Shown piece by piece: positions 1 to 34,216 of a DNA stretch of 64,000 nucleotides. A model generated the notes under the pieces. The model did not search any database. It was given only the letters and a program-made list of their open reading frames with translations, and was not told where the DNA came from. Source of the DNA: Volvox africanus (lineage: Eukaryota; Chlorophyta; Chlorophyceae; Chlamydomonadales; Volvocaceae); contig BSDZ01000022.1 in the NCBI GenBank assembly GCA_030268105.1, positions 2,149,001 through 2,213,000 of the forward strand, written 5' to 3'. The position numbers were made by a program, and so were the translations under genes. The first letter of the stretch is position 1, and each line of letters opens with the position of its first letter.

Positions 1-1
1 C

Positions 2-1650
2 TCGTCACCACAGTCCCCCGTCGCTCCGAAATCCAATGCCAAAATCGGATCTACCGCTCCGGAACTTCCAACTGCTACGGTTGAAACAACCGCCAACGGA
101 ATTTGTAGCTGCCTTGGAGACTGCTGCTGCCTCCTCTCCATGCCTGACGGTAATGATATCAGCGCACCGTCCTGCAGCCCCTGGACTGGGAAGGGTGTCA
201 CTTCCGCCGCCGCGGCCACCGCTGACACTGCCTCTAGCCAAGCCACATGCGGTGCGGCGGCAGCTGCAGCGGCGCCATCGCCGGTGCCGCGGTGGCATCA
301 CGGCAGCTGTCATGGCGGCGGCAATGCGGTAACCACCCTGGAGCTGTCCGGCCCTAGCGGGCCCCCCTGGAGTCTCTCCAACGCCAATGGCAGTATATCT
401 GGCCTCGCGGCGGCGGTGCCGGGTTATGCGCTTCAGGTGTTGAGGGACGCCGGGGTCTTGGGATACCCCGCAGATGATCCTCGAAGCGATCCGCTGTACA
501 GGTACGGCTACGTACGCCTGTGTGCCAGTCCGTCTGTGTTTCTGTATGTAATTCTGTCTGCCATTTTATGGTCTTCTGTGTGTTGCCGATCGGAGCTTTT
601 GAGGAGTTAGGAGTTAGGGCCTTGAAAAACTTATAAAATGATGAAAGAAATGATGCTCGAAACGGCCGAACTACTTTAATAGAATTTATATATATTTCCT
701 CCTTCCCTCCGAGTGCTGACCCCGACAGGTTTAACGAACTTCAATTTCGTTGGGTTGCGATGGACACGTGGACATTTTCAACCGTCTTCACGCTGCCGTC
801 AACGTCAACGGCGACGTCAGCGGCAACGTCAACGGCGGCGCCGAGTGGCAGCATTGACACCGAAGACGCCTCGCCCAGTGACAACACCGCCGCGGGCAAC
901 CGTCGTACAATTGCTGAATTTGATGATTGCGGTTTGGATCTTGTTCTGGAGGGCGTGGACACTGTGGCGGAAGTGATGCTCAACGGCCAGGTGCTGTCTC
1001 AACTGAAAAACTTCCACAGGTAACGTCATAACGGTTTCGGTTACTGAGATACTTACCAGGTCAGGAGTACACGCTCTTTTGGCATGTTTTGGGTCCTCGA
1101 GGGAGCTCGAATTTAATTTTTTTGTGGAAAAGGCGTTAGTAAAACAGTTAGCGTCTGGAATTCCCATTGCCTCAGATCATCTTCCTAATCCTCTCTGTAC
1201 GACAATGTGACCCGTACCTCAACAGTACGACATTTGAACCGTACTTCCCTCTTCCCTCTCCATCGGCCAGGTTGTACCGAATTGACGTAAGGAAAGTGAT
1301 TCGGGCCGCCGGCCAAGGCGCGAACGACCTGTCCATTGTACTGCACCCAGTCGTGCCGTACGTACGGCAGCAGGCCTCGTCTTATCCGTACCCGATGCCT
1401 TCGAATACTGTGAGTGTATGAGGCACTGCCGGTACTGCGGTGCTCCGGCGACGGGGGGAAACCTTATGTGTTTTTGTACCTCAACGGCATTTAGCTGCCA
1501 CTCATATGCCGCGTCCACTCGCCCGAGCTCTTCCCGCGCATCGTCCAACGTGGGCGTGACAACTAATCATTAGTGTTTTGTTTGCTAAGTCCCCCTTCCC
1601 CTCTCGTTTATTCGTCCCCACCCCCCCCTGACACCCGCCCCCCCCCCCGG

Positions 1651-1684
<34 letters not shown>

Positions 1685-4176
1685 GGCCCCGGGTTCCTTC
1701 GGCCAGTTCGCCTTTATTCGAAAACCCGCCTCTGACCTAGGGTGGGACTGGGGCCCGGCCTTCGCCCCCGTGGGAGTGCACGGCGCTGTACGGCTTGTAC
1801 GATATTGCGCGCCGTACGTGACAGGTACGGCACAGTGGTGCCCTGTTCTCCAGCATTCTCCTGCATTTTTATTCAGATTCATTTCGGAATGTTGATTTTG
1901 TCAATGTGGCTTACCATAATTCAAACCCAAAATTTTACGATACTTGTACGACGACACGATTACACATTTGTCATTAAGTTCCAGTATCTATTTGTTTTAC
2001 CTATTAGAAATACGCATTGTGTGATTCCCATAACATGAAGTGTAAGTGATTTCAGGTTTGTTGTTATTTTTGGCCGTTACTTGGATATCTGATAGGGCTT
2101 CATATGGTGGAGCAGATCCACAATGCTCCCGCCAGTGGCGGCAGCGGCGGCGGCGACACCATCAGCTTGGTACTAGAGGCGGAGATTTGGGTACCGCCAT
2201 CGGCGTCCCCGCTACCGGAGGCGCCACCACCGCCACCGTTGGAGATGACGACGCCGAAATATGCAGGTGGTGGCGCTGTGGATGTCGGTACGACAGGGAC
2301 ACCTCAAGTCATGGTGTTGGTTCTGGAGCTGCGGGATCCAGCCGGCGGCGGTGGCGATACGGATTTGCGAGGTCGAGTCGAACGACCCGTGGGTCAGCAG
2401 GCACCCTCCACGGCCGGCAGCGCCCAGTTTGTTAAGATGCGGGTATGTGAGACAATGTCCATGGGTCGCACGTCGCCTTCCTGTACGACCGGTTCCGTTA
2501 TCTTCGTTGCCTGCCTGAGTGAAGCTTGTGAGCCAGTATCCGATCATAAGCCCCACATGCACTCGCCCGTGTGTTATATAACGGACTGACGGTCAAACTA
2601 CCGCGCCTGTTCGGCAGATGGACTTGAATGCTTCGGCGGTACGGCTGTGGTGGCCCGTTGGTTTCGGAGACCAGCCGCTCTACGTTCTGTCGGGCTGGGT
2701 TGAGCAGCAGGAGCATGAGCAGGAGGGGGACGGGGAAGGCAATGCGGTTGGTGTGGAAGGGGGTGCCGGTGCAGATGCAGGGAGGGGCGAAGATACCACC
2801 AGTGGCAGTGGTGGCGGCGGCGGCGGCGGCAATAGTAATGACGGCAGCGGCACTAACGGTGGCAGCAGCAGCCGTACAAGTTGGGGCTGGCGAGTGGCTC
2901 CCGGTACAGGACCAGAGCAACCTATTCGCAGGTAAGTGTTCTAACCGTCAGCCGTACATGAAGTACGACATTTCTGTGTTTGCCGTACAACACACATGCA
3001 CACATGCACATACGGCACATTCCCCGGATGACGGCGATCTGTGGATAAAAAGTGTGACACCCACAGCAAGCCTCCATTCCCTGATCAGGCGAATTGGGTT
3101 CCGTACAGTTGAGCTCGTGACGGTGCCGCCAGAGGACGCCATGCCTGAGCTCGTTGACCTGTACGGCAATGACCGGGGCGGTACGGCAGCTTCCCCTTCG
3201 GAGTCCACAGCGCCCGGTGCCGGGGCATCCAACTTCCCGAAGGGTGAGCTTATTTATATCGTATGTTATATGTCGTACGGAGTGCGTTATGTGCATATGT
3301 GCATTAAATGGCTTCATGTACGACACAGAGGGAAAGGAATGCGGTTTGTGACGTTCTGGTTTCCACGGGCGCCTGCACTGCCCACCCGCCCGCCCTCGCG
3401 CCCAATACTTACCCAGCCCTCCCTGGACTTAGCCCCAGTTCCCCCTACTCCCTTCGAGCAGCCCCTAATGAGACCTTCTTTCTGCGGGTTAACGGTCAGC
3501 CGGTGTTTGCACGCGGAGCCAATCTGGTGCCACTGCACGTTCTGCACACTGACCCATGGGCCGCGCGACCCGAGGGTCAGATGTCGGTGTTGCTGGCGGC
3601 GGCACTGGGCGGGGGGATGAACATGATTCGAGTGTGGTAAGAGGGGTGATGGGGGGAGAAGGGAAGAGAGGACGGAGAGGGAGGAGAGCGGGGACCGGGG
3701 GGGAGGGGCCGGGGGGAGGGCGGGGGAGGGGGGAAATGGGCAGGGGGAGGCAATGCCATGAGGTAGAAAGGGTAGGGGTGGGGGTAGGATGCCGGAACGA
3801 GTAGAGGGAGGAAGAGTTGAGGGAAGCATTCAAACGTCAAGGAGAGGAGAAAGTGGGAGGTGGTGACAGCTTTGGGTGTTAGACTGTGTTATCCAAGCCG
3901 CCTTTTTTATTTTGTTTGCGGTGTTCCACCTGGTTGGTTAATTGGTTGATTCCACTCCGTTATAATCGGGGCGGTGATGGTCCAGGGGTGGTGGGCGCTA
4001 TCAATTGGACGAGCTGTACGACATGGCTGACGCCGCGGGGCTTTTGCTATGGCAGGAGTTCATGTTTGCGTGCAACCCCTACCCCAATACCCTGGAGTTC
4101 GGAGAAGAGGTGAGGGAAGGCGTACGTGTACGTGTATGTGGATCCGTGTATGTGGATCCGTGTTTGTGTATGTGTT

Positions 4177-4213
<37 letters not shown>

Positions 4214-4246
4214 GTTTATGTGGATCCGTGTATGTGGATCCGTGTA

Positions 4247-4283
<37 letters not shown>

Positions 4284-7200
4284 GTGGATCCGTGTATGTG
4301 GATCCGTGTATGTGGATCCGTGTATGTGGATCCGTGTATGTGTATGTGTATGTGGATCCGTGTATAGAAGCATTACAGATTGTTGTTGTTGGCGGCATCC
4401 CACATCAGTCACGAGCGGCCAACTGACTTCCCGGGTAGAGGGACATTGCGCCTGCCCATGCGCGTGTGTGTATTGGGGTTCTTTAGGGTTAAGCTGGACA
4501 GGGCACCCTGGAGTCAACTCCGTTGGGCTTGAGGACCCCGTACCCTAGTATCTTAGGATGATGCCACATGCAGAATCTCGTTTGTATTCCGTACATGCTC
4601 CTGGTACGGACCTCCTGAACGGGACGGGTTGGTAGGTACGGCAGGAGGCGGCTGAGCAAGTACGGCGACTGGCAGCGCATCCGTCTGTCGCGATTTGGGG
4701 TGGAAACAATGAGGTGCGGTCAGGAATGTGTTTGGGAAGGGTGGGAGAGGGGAAAGGGGGAGAGGGGCGGGTGGGAGAGGAAAGGGGGGCCACCCCCCAT
4801 CCTCCCTCCCTTTCAGTCGATATTAGATTGCAGATCCCCCCCTGGACTGTTGGATTACGACATCAACTCTGGCACCGTATCTCCAAGTGTATGGTTCTGA
4901 GGTTGCTTGTAGTGTGAAGTTTACGCTGTCGTACATTTCCAAACCCTGGACCCGGCAGATTGAGGCCAGCTTCGATTGGTTCACGGAGACGCGCGCCAAT
5001 CGACAGCTGTACGCCACGGACTTCGTGGCTCAATTCGTGGATCTAATCCGAGGTGTACTGCAGCAGGTATATGTCGCATGCCGTACAAGGCATGGAAATG
5101 CACGACCATGGATGTTGTGACTACATTGTTTTATTGCCATGGCAACGTATGTTGTATTCTGAAGTGTATTGGCATTTCCCGTACCCACGCGCTGTTTCTC
5201 CCTTTTACGTCTAACCCGCACCTGCACCCGTACAAATACACACACGCAGCTGGACCCCGGCCGCCCTTACGTGGATAGCTCCCCCTCCTCCGGCCTCTAC
5301 TCCCGTACGCCGTACATTAAACGCTGGGGCGACCCACAGGACCAGGCCGCCGGTGACGTGCACTATTATAATTACGAGGTTAGGGTTTTGGATATCAGTG
5401 GTTCCGGAGCTAATTCGGAGTAAACGGTTGGAGTCAGTTCATGTTGTTGGAAAATGCATGTAGAATTTAACTTCTCATCACGTATACGGTGTTTCCCGTA
5501 GCCTGTTTCTTAGTTGGCTCATTAGCTTGTTACTTCGCAATCTAATATATCACGAAGGTCGAGGGCCAATGACTAGTCGAATCGTTCATGTGCCGTGCCG
5601 TACGTGCAATTCACGGCTCACAGGCGGATTGCCTGGACCCCGGGATCTACCCCTCGGCACGCTTTGTGTCCGAGTACGGCTACCAGGGTTTTGCATCGTA
5701 CGACGTCATCCGTCGGTACGGCATGGCATCGGACCTAACACCTCTTTCCGAGTTTATGAGGCATAGGTGGGTTTTGGAGGGGGGGGAAGAAAGGGAAGCA
5801 GGGCCGGAAGTAGCAATCAAGGAACAAAACCGTGTGACACCCATCTCCCTGCAGTACATAAAAGCGATGTACGGCTTCTTTCGATCAATCCAACTGTAAT
5901 TGAAATTAGATTACAAACGCAACCGTGACTGCCACAACCGTAACCACCACAGGCAGCGCCATCCAAAAGGGGAATCTGAGCTGATTGCCTCATTAGGCTC
6001 GCATTTCCGGCAGCCCACTGGCGGCTGGGGATCCAGCCCGGGTCCCGGCGGCAGAGGGGATGGCGGCAGCGGCAGCAACGGTGATGGCGGCTGCACCTCG
6101 TTTCCCTGCCCTACCTCTACCTCCGCAGCGGCTTCAGGCAAGCAGCAGCTGGAGCAGCCAGCACTCAACGACCTCCACTTGTACCAGTCGTGGATCTATC
6201 AGCTACAGGTGTGTCGACAGATAGGTCGGGAGGTAGTGGGCCGATGGGTCAATGGACCGGCATGTAGGGGGTCAATGGGTCAGTGGGCCGATGGGTCAGT
6301 GAGTTGGCAAGTAACAGGTCGACATGTCTCTGGGCCAATGGATCCGTAGGACGAGGGGTCAATGGCAAGTAGCCGGCCGATGGATCAGTGGGGCGATGGG
6401 TCAGTGGGCCGATGGGTCAGTGGGCCGATGAGTCAGTGAGCCGATGGGTCAGTGGGCCGGTGGGTCTGTGGGCCGATGGGTCAGTGGGCCGATGGGTCAG
6501 TGGGCCGATGGGCCAGTGGACCGGCAAGTACGGGGGCAATGGGTCAATGGCCCACTGGGTCAGTAGGCGGGCCGATGGGCAGTTGGTCGGCAAATCGTGA
6601 ACTCGTGCCTCTGTCCTTTGTCCCTTCCTGGAGCAGACGCAGCAGGCGCTCTGCTACTCCACTGCGCTAGGACGCTGGCGCTCCCTTCGGTCCGACCCAT
6701 ACGTCATGACGATGGGTGTCCTGTACTGGCAACTCAACGACATCTGGCCAGGCTACAGCTGGTCATCCCTGGACTATGGAGGTGGTTGGAAGCCGTTACA
6801 TTCATTTGTACGGCGTCTTTTTGCGCCAGTGACAGTTGTGGCGTCGTATTATAAGAAGCGGAGTAACAATGTTACGGTAAGGTGGTGGATGTATACCTCT
6901 GGTCCCCGGAGCTGATGGTCAGGGGGATACAGCGGCACCCAATCAGCCGTACAGCTACCTATGGAAACTGGCCTGGTGGGTCGAGGGCCTCCAGGCTTGA
7001 GGGAGGGTGAAGGTCAAGTCCACGAAAGCTGGCAAATCTTAATGTCGTACACTTGGCGGCGAATAATAATACCAAAGTACTGAAATTTAAGACTTGACGA
7101 AGTGGAGTTCTTTGGGATTGCAGGTCCAGTTCGTAATGTCGATAACGAACCATGTACTGGACTCGTATACACGTACACATACACATACACAAACACAAAC

Positions 7201-9432
7201 ACGCCGCCCGTGTATACGAATTCTTTCCCATCTCCGAAATCTCGTGTTTGGCCTCCTCCCTCCCGCCAGGTTTACGTCGTTAACGATGGCCTACAAGAGG
7301 CTTCCGTACAGCTAACTGCAACGGTGGTGTCGCTGGCGCCGAAGGCAGCGGCGCCGACACCGCGGCCCTCTGCGAACATCAGCAGTAACGCTAGCGTTGA
7401 CGTCAGCGCCAACGCCGGCTCTGAAACCAAGTACGGCGCTGCGCCTCGAGGTGGTGGTGATGGCCGCGCCAGTACCGGCGACGTCGTGCGTGCGGTGCAG
7501 GTGTGTATTTTCAGTTAGAAGACATACTCGCATGTGTGTGTGTGTGTGTGTTTTATGGGGAAGGAGGGGGAGGATGTGGGGTGAAGGATGGGGAGGATGG
7601 GGGGGGGGTAAGACAGGGGCAGCGGTGTGAATACCAACGGGGATAGCGGTACAAAAGGATCCATGAACGCGAAACGGCCTAAGTGTCAACAATATCAACC
7701 TCCTAACCGCGCTGTGAGATATAGTGCGTGATGTCATCTTGCGTACGTTTTAGTCCGTAAACGATTTTATCCGCCCTTTAAACCCAAGATATGCGGGCCT
7801 AATCTCCATAGAGCTCTTCCCGTGCCGTGAATGCCGTACATGTAGTACGCCGTCCTGAACTTGACAGCGCCGCCCCAACGTAGCATCTCGGTCTTGGAAG
7901 CCCCGGCGGCAAAGATACTGGCAGCACTTCCCGGATGCTCCGAAACCACATGTGTACTGCTGGTACGATCGCGTATCCTGGCAATCGGCGGCGGGGGCAA
8001 CGATGCCAGTGCCTCCAGCACCCGCAATACCGTCTTGTGGCCCTGGGGTAGAGGCGATTTCGAGAGGGATGCGGCGACGCTAGTTCAGATGGCCCATTGG
8101 AAAGAACGCAACGTGGCGGCGGCGGCGGCGGCGGCGGCGGACGTGGGTACCGCGGAGAAGAACAGTGTTGATAGCGACGGCACCGCCACAACCGTCGCCG
8201 CCAGCGGTTTTAACAGCAGCGACAACACTGCGGCGGCGGCGGCGGCCAGCCCCAATGACGGATGGGACTGGTCCTCACCTGAGACTTTGGTGATGTTCGT
8301 ACCACCCAAAGATCTCAGGCTCAGTCCGGCCGAGATTGAGGTGTACGACATACAAATGCGTACCCTGCCGCCCTACCGGTACAGAGATCGCAGCGCTGGC
8401 GGCGACGACGCCATAACAACAAACGGCTCCGTCGTCAATCAGAGCGGCAACAGGACTGCTGATACGGCGATCTCGGACTTCGCGAATGGTACGGCGGCAT
8501 TACCTGGAGCTGCAGCTGCTACAGCTGCTGGGCACAGTGGTGGTATCGGTGGCGGCAGGGTGCGCTACGAGTGGTGCTTCCGGTTAAGAGCCCTGCGCGC
8601 GCCGGCTTTGCTTGTGGCGCTGGAGAGCTCACTGAAGGGGCATTTTAACGAAAACTTTGTTTTACTTGTGTTGGACCTGGTAGATGTAGAAAGAGATGCC
8701 GTGTCGGCACCGCCGCTGGTGCCGCCAACACTGCAGACGACACTGCAGCCGCTGCCACAGTCACTGCCACAGTCGGTGTCACAGTCGGCATCGCCATTGG
8801 CCCAGGTGTTGTCAAATACGACAGACCAGATCCAGATCCAGATCCAACAGAATACAAGTCAAGAGCATTTCCGAGTGTCGCAACGACAAAACACAGCATC
8901 TCAGCCGCTCCGGAATGCGTCTCGATTGCCGCTCCCAGGGGGAAACACATCCCAGCAGTCGCAGCGCCGAGCCACGATAGCGACTGGTGGATCTGGATCT
9001 GGATCTGGATCTGGATCTGGATCTGGATCTGGATCCATTGGATCTCGGGCAGGCAATCGGGTCAATATCGCAACCGTGGACCTGCAACGACTGGCGGCTG
9101 CAGCTAATAAGGCCATGGAGGCTGCGACGACAGCGGGCTTGGCGGTGACCATATCCCCTTCCACTGACAGTGGCGATGGTGGTGCCGGAGGCAGCGACAG
9201 CAATAGCGATTGTCTTGAGAAGGGCGGGAAGACGGCGGCGGCGGTGTCGGCACCATCGTCACAACTGGTGTACGATAATGAGGTCGCGCGTACGGAAGTG
9301 CATCCGCGAGTGTGCTTTTATACAGATGAAGAGGTGGAGGGCGGCGGTGAAGAGGGTTTCCGGGCGACACTGTCCATATGGGACTTGTACAGCATGCAGG
9401 CATTTTCGTACGACAACGCCACACAACCGTGA
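2..9432 (+). CDS. Beta-mannosidase (glycoside hydrolase family 2), 17 exons, 5' end outside window
   Basis: Exo-acting enzyme that removes terminal beta-mannose from glycans. Seen: exons at about 2-501, 729-1019, 1271-1409, 1686-1824, 2096-2442, 2618-2931, 3089-3243, 3462-3636, 3986-4109, 4636-4713, 4959-5066, 5250-5378, 5624-5766, 5953-6208, 6637-6876, 7270-7500 and 7846-9432 (TGA). All splice phases agree. Family landmarks occur in order: VPG near the N-terminus, [38 protein letters not shown], a WGGGRY segment, [16 protein letters not shown], the acid/base Glu ending WGGNNE (4711-4713), the nucleophile Glu in SEYGYQ (5672-5674) and [26 protein letters not shown]. The first exon is open to the left edge (an in-frame ATG at 140 follows further open frame), so the true start and any signal peptide lie upstream or in low-complexity sequence. 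The C-terminal exon is unusually long and carries Ala, Gln and a (Gly-Ser) run (about 8990-9035) absent from typical family members. Probably vacuolar/lysosomal or secreted (family knowledge, not shown here). Confidence 0.93.
4126..4368. repeat. Intronic (TGTATG)n / TGGATCCGTGTA array
   Basis: The intron after the beta-mannosidase exon 3986-4109 holds TGTATG hexamers alternating with a 12-mer TGGATCCGTGTA. The mix makes long spurious open frames on both strands. Confidence 0.9.
6225..6595 (+). repeat. Minisatellite, unit about GGGCCGATGGGTCAGT
   Basis: About 370 bp of imperfect 12-16 bp tandem units fill the intron between beta-mannosidase exons 5953-6208 and 6637-6876. The units contain ATG and no frequent stops, so they give spurious open frames. 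Confidence 0.9.
7990..9240 (+). other. Low-complexity inserts within the last beta-mannosidase exon
   Basis: The terminal exon stays in frame through an Ala tract (about 8114-8140), a second Ala run (about 8229-8248), Gln/Ser-rich sequence (8740-8900) and a GGATCT repeat coding for Gly-Ser (about 8990-9035). These are interruptions in the C-terminal domain, as is common in volvocine proteins. They are in frame and not signs of a pseudogene. Confidence 0.8.
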
Positions 9433-9689
9433 CATATGTTCGTTACATTCGTCTCACATGTGGTGTGTCGTATCTTTCTTGTTCGAATTGAGAGACCGTG
9501 TTTGTAGCCCAAAGGAATAACGTAGGCGGGATTTGTACCTAAAGAATTTCTGTTGTATCATGATGTTCATATGGTTTTGCGGTTACGATTGCGATTACGG
9601 ATGTTAATTTTTAAGTTGTCGAGCGCCGACCGAGTTGAAGATTTGTCGGAAGCCTCCCCCAGCGAGATCTCTTCTCATCAAGTACACCG

Positions 9690-9852
9690 ACACACCGACA
9701 CAAACACACACACACACACGCACACACACACACCGACACACACACACACACACACCGAGACACACACACACACACACCCCGACACACACACACACATACG
9801 TTCATGATACAACCTCGCGGAAAAACCTTCCTCCTATCCCTCGCAATGAGGG

Positions 9853-9888
<36 letters not shown>

Positions 9889-9925
9889 TAATGCAAATCA
9901 TGAACATTCCTTTTAACAACAACAA
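9690..9925. repeat. (CA)n, (ATC)n and (AAC)n microsatellites
   Basis: Three adjacent simple repeats in the intergenic DNA downstream of the beta-mannosidase gene. No gene is seen in 9433-10601. Confidence 0.9.
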
Positions 9926-9961
9926 CAAATATAATAGTAGTACATCAGCCGTAGCCTGGCG

Positions 9962-9966
9962 TGTAA
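9962..9966 (+). other. Possible TGTAA poly(A) signal of the beta-mannosidase gene
   Basis: TGTAA is the usual poly(A) signal in volvocine algae. This copy lies about 530 bp past the TGA, and no nearer one was seen on the plus strand. Weak evidence, given a 5-base motif. Confidence 0.3.
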
Positions 9967-10015
9967 TTGTTGCGTAAGGGGGTGGGTAACTGAGGGGTTA
10001 TATAGCTTCCATTCC

Positions 10016-10400
10016 CGGTATGCATGTGTGTTGGGGATGGGGGGACTTTGCTTCACCCATGGCCACTACCACCTGGCAGCAGTCCCTACCTTTCCCTGTA
10101 TTTGGGGCCACCCTCATCCGTTCACCCCTATATAGGGATGTTGACTGCTCCGAAATCAATGATGTTCCGGTAGGTAGGTGGTTCAGCACCTTGCGCCAGC
10201 ATCCAGTGGAGTCTTCCGGATCAGCGGCGGCCTTCACTCCTGAGAAGTCACCATAACCGGGGTCCTTCCCATCCATCAACATCGGGGGCACACCTATCCT
10301 CAACTAATTGAGAGAATACTATGCCGCTCGTAGTTGGGATAGATCATGAAATTTCTAGGGTACTTGTGACATACTTTTACCAATTGTGTATGGACGAAGC
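10016..10400 (+). repeat. Dispersed ~380-bp repeat, copy 1
   Basis: Shares with copies at 49015, 58388 and 59575 (minus) the blocks CTTTGCTTCACCC, CACCCTCATCCGTTCACCCC, GTTGACTGCTCCGAAATCA, CCAGCATCCAGTGGAGTC and, more weakly, a tail of the form GATC(C)TG..AC...ACCGGTTGTGTCTGG. No open reading frame is common to the copies, which suggests a non-autonomous element (SINE-like, or the end of a larger element). Confidence 0.75.
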
Positions 10401-10601
10401 CCAGATATGTGTGTCCATTCTACCAAATGCACCTTCCTTCGATGTTTCATCAGCATGCATGTTTCATCAGCAGCATGGCGCTCATCTCCAGGCATGCTCA
10501 CCCTTCCGCGGAGAGCCCTAGGCTAAGCCATGGATTGCCAGTCGGATAGGCTGACTTAGTCGGCACCCTTGCTTCCTGGCCTTGCTAGCTTATTTATGAC
10601 T

Positions 10602-10606
10602 TACAT
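10602..10606 (-). other. Likely TGTAA poly(A) signal of the DNA methyltransferase gene
   Basis: The minus strand reads TGTAA about 60 bases after the stop codon at 10666-10668. The position and motif suit the 3' end of the minus-strand gene. Confidence 0.45.
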
Positions 10607-10665
10607 GCACCGGCTGCGACGGCTGGATAGCAAGCTGTGGATGCCGGCTTGAACACCCTTTGTCC

Positions 10666-32655
<21,990 letters not shown>

Positions 32656-32863
32656 TCTGCAAGCCATTTTAAGATGGCTGGATGAAACCTTGAGTTGATG
32701 ACAGAACGATGTCGGCAGCAGCCTAGCTAAAGTTATAAACTGATTGTTTTGCATACACCAATAAAGTTACATGCTGCTTGTCGGTGTAATACGTACATAC
32801 TTACCTGCGCTGTATGTATATATGTGATGCAGTAGTGTACAGAAGCAAGGTTATACTTGCTTT

Positions 32864-33073
32864 GTGCCTAAGCAAGCAGTCGATGCGATTTATGCCCACA
32901 ACCAAATGATTATTATAACTAAGAGTGAGAGAGGTGCATTTGCTTGGTTCCAATGCGATGATGAAATTAACTCGGAACCAGCAGTGACGGAACTACTCAT
33001 CGAAGCGGATCAGTGGATCCTATATAATGGATCCAAATTTTCGAAGCTACTAGCTAGCTACTATCAGACATAG
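32864..33073 (+). other. Small open frame of unknown status
   Basis: 69 codons on the plus strand, ending LLASYYQT, with ordinary amino-acid composition and no low complexity (TKSERGAFAWFQCDDEINSE). I do not recognise it. It could be an exon, a TE fragment or chance. Nothing else was seen in 32660-33300. Confidence 0.2.
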
Positions 33074-33303
33074 TAGTGAAAACGTATGTACATAGTGTGT
33101 GCACTCGCGTGGAGTGTGTAGGTGTACCTACACCTACCAAACCCTAAAACCCATATATACGTGCCTACGTAGGCACCTGGTCGCACTCAGGGTGGATCGT
33201 GAATGTGGTGGGCTCAAATTTTCTTGTCCTGCCTATCCGACATTCACGGTTTCGAGTATCAGAGGTCGCACAGCAACTAACTAGCTACATACAGTCGTCA
33301 GGC

Positions 33304-33405
33304 TGTAGTAGTTGAGAGCCGCAAAGGCCTCTCGAGATGCTGACAGGGTGCTTCGGCACCTAAACTTTGTGCTGTTGTGTGGGCAATACATATACGACTA
33401 CTACA
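33304..33405 (+). mobile_element. ~100-bp TG...CA element (TGTAGTAGT family), copy 4, intact
   Basis: 102 bp from TGTAGTAGTTGAG to CGACTACTACA. It has 9-bp terminal inverted repeats (TGTAGTAGT/ACTACTACA) and a perfect 5-bp target duplication CAGGC at 33299-33303 and 33406-33410. Confidence 0.85.
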
Positions 33406-33544
33406 CAGGCTCTTACTTTTTTCCTTTTTTATGGCAGGATTGGTAACCATACTCACAAAAAATGTGCAACTGCTCGTGAGCTCCACCTTCCATGAATATA
33501 TGACGCAAAGAACACGCACAGCCTTGAATGCATGTCCTGCCAAC

Positions 33545-33800
33545 TACATACAGGTTGGGCTAATTAGGTCTGACAGGCCAGCCAGTCCTAATTAGGCCGA
33601 GTGTACTACTGGGATCAGCAACGATAATTATATTGATGATGACCCATGGGTCATCATTGATTGGGGTATGTATTGATCCGTGGGTCGTTCCTGACAGATC
33701 CATGGGTCGTTCCTGACCCATGGATCGATTATTGGTAGATTGCTGACGTCATAACAAGGGCCATACATACATTTGGGTGCTGACCCATGGCTTGTTGGGG
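33545..33800. repeat. Inverted CTAATTAGG motif and spaced CCCATGGGTC palindromes
   Basis: GGGCTAATTAGG and CCTAATTAGGCC form a small hairpin near 33551-33595. Five palindromic (G)ACCCATGGGTC-like words follow to 33790. The remainder to 34216 holds no recognised feature. Confidence 0.6.
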
Positions 33801-34216
33801 TAGTTCGCTAGCTAGGTGTCCCATCCGGGAGCTTACAACCATTCCACCTAGATAAATAGCCTTTCATCAGCGCTCTTGCCCGCTTCTATACCTCGTATAG
33901 CATAAATAAAGGTGATCGATGTGTGTAACATGAATGTGTTAAATGAATGTGTAACATGAATATGTAACATGAGTGTGAAGCTGCCGGTACCATGATAACA
34001 TCATCCCAGCCTGTAGTGTGGCAGCAACTGCAATACTATACTTACATAAATAAAGTTCAGATTTACAGCATTGTGATAATGAGTGCAATGTGGTGAGTCA
34101 TGCACGTTGGATCCATATGCATGCATGCGTGCACCTTATAGGAGCATTTTAAATTTGAAGTATACTTTCGATGTGCATAGTGCATAGTGCATAGTGCATT
34201 CGATGTGTATATATAT

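Noticed and set aside
3314..3840. Pro/Ser-rich minus-strand frames opposite the beta-mannosidase gene
   Set aside because: Shadow of a purine-rich intron and exons on the plus strand; no splice or motif support.
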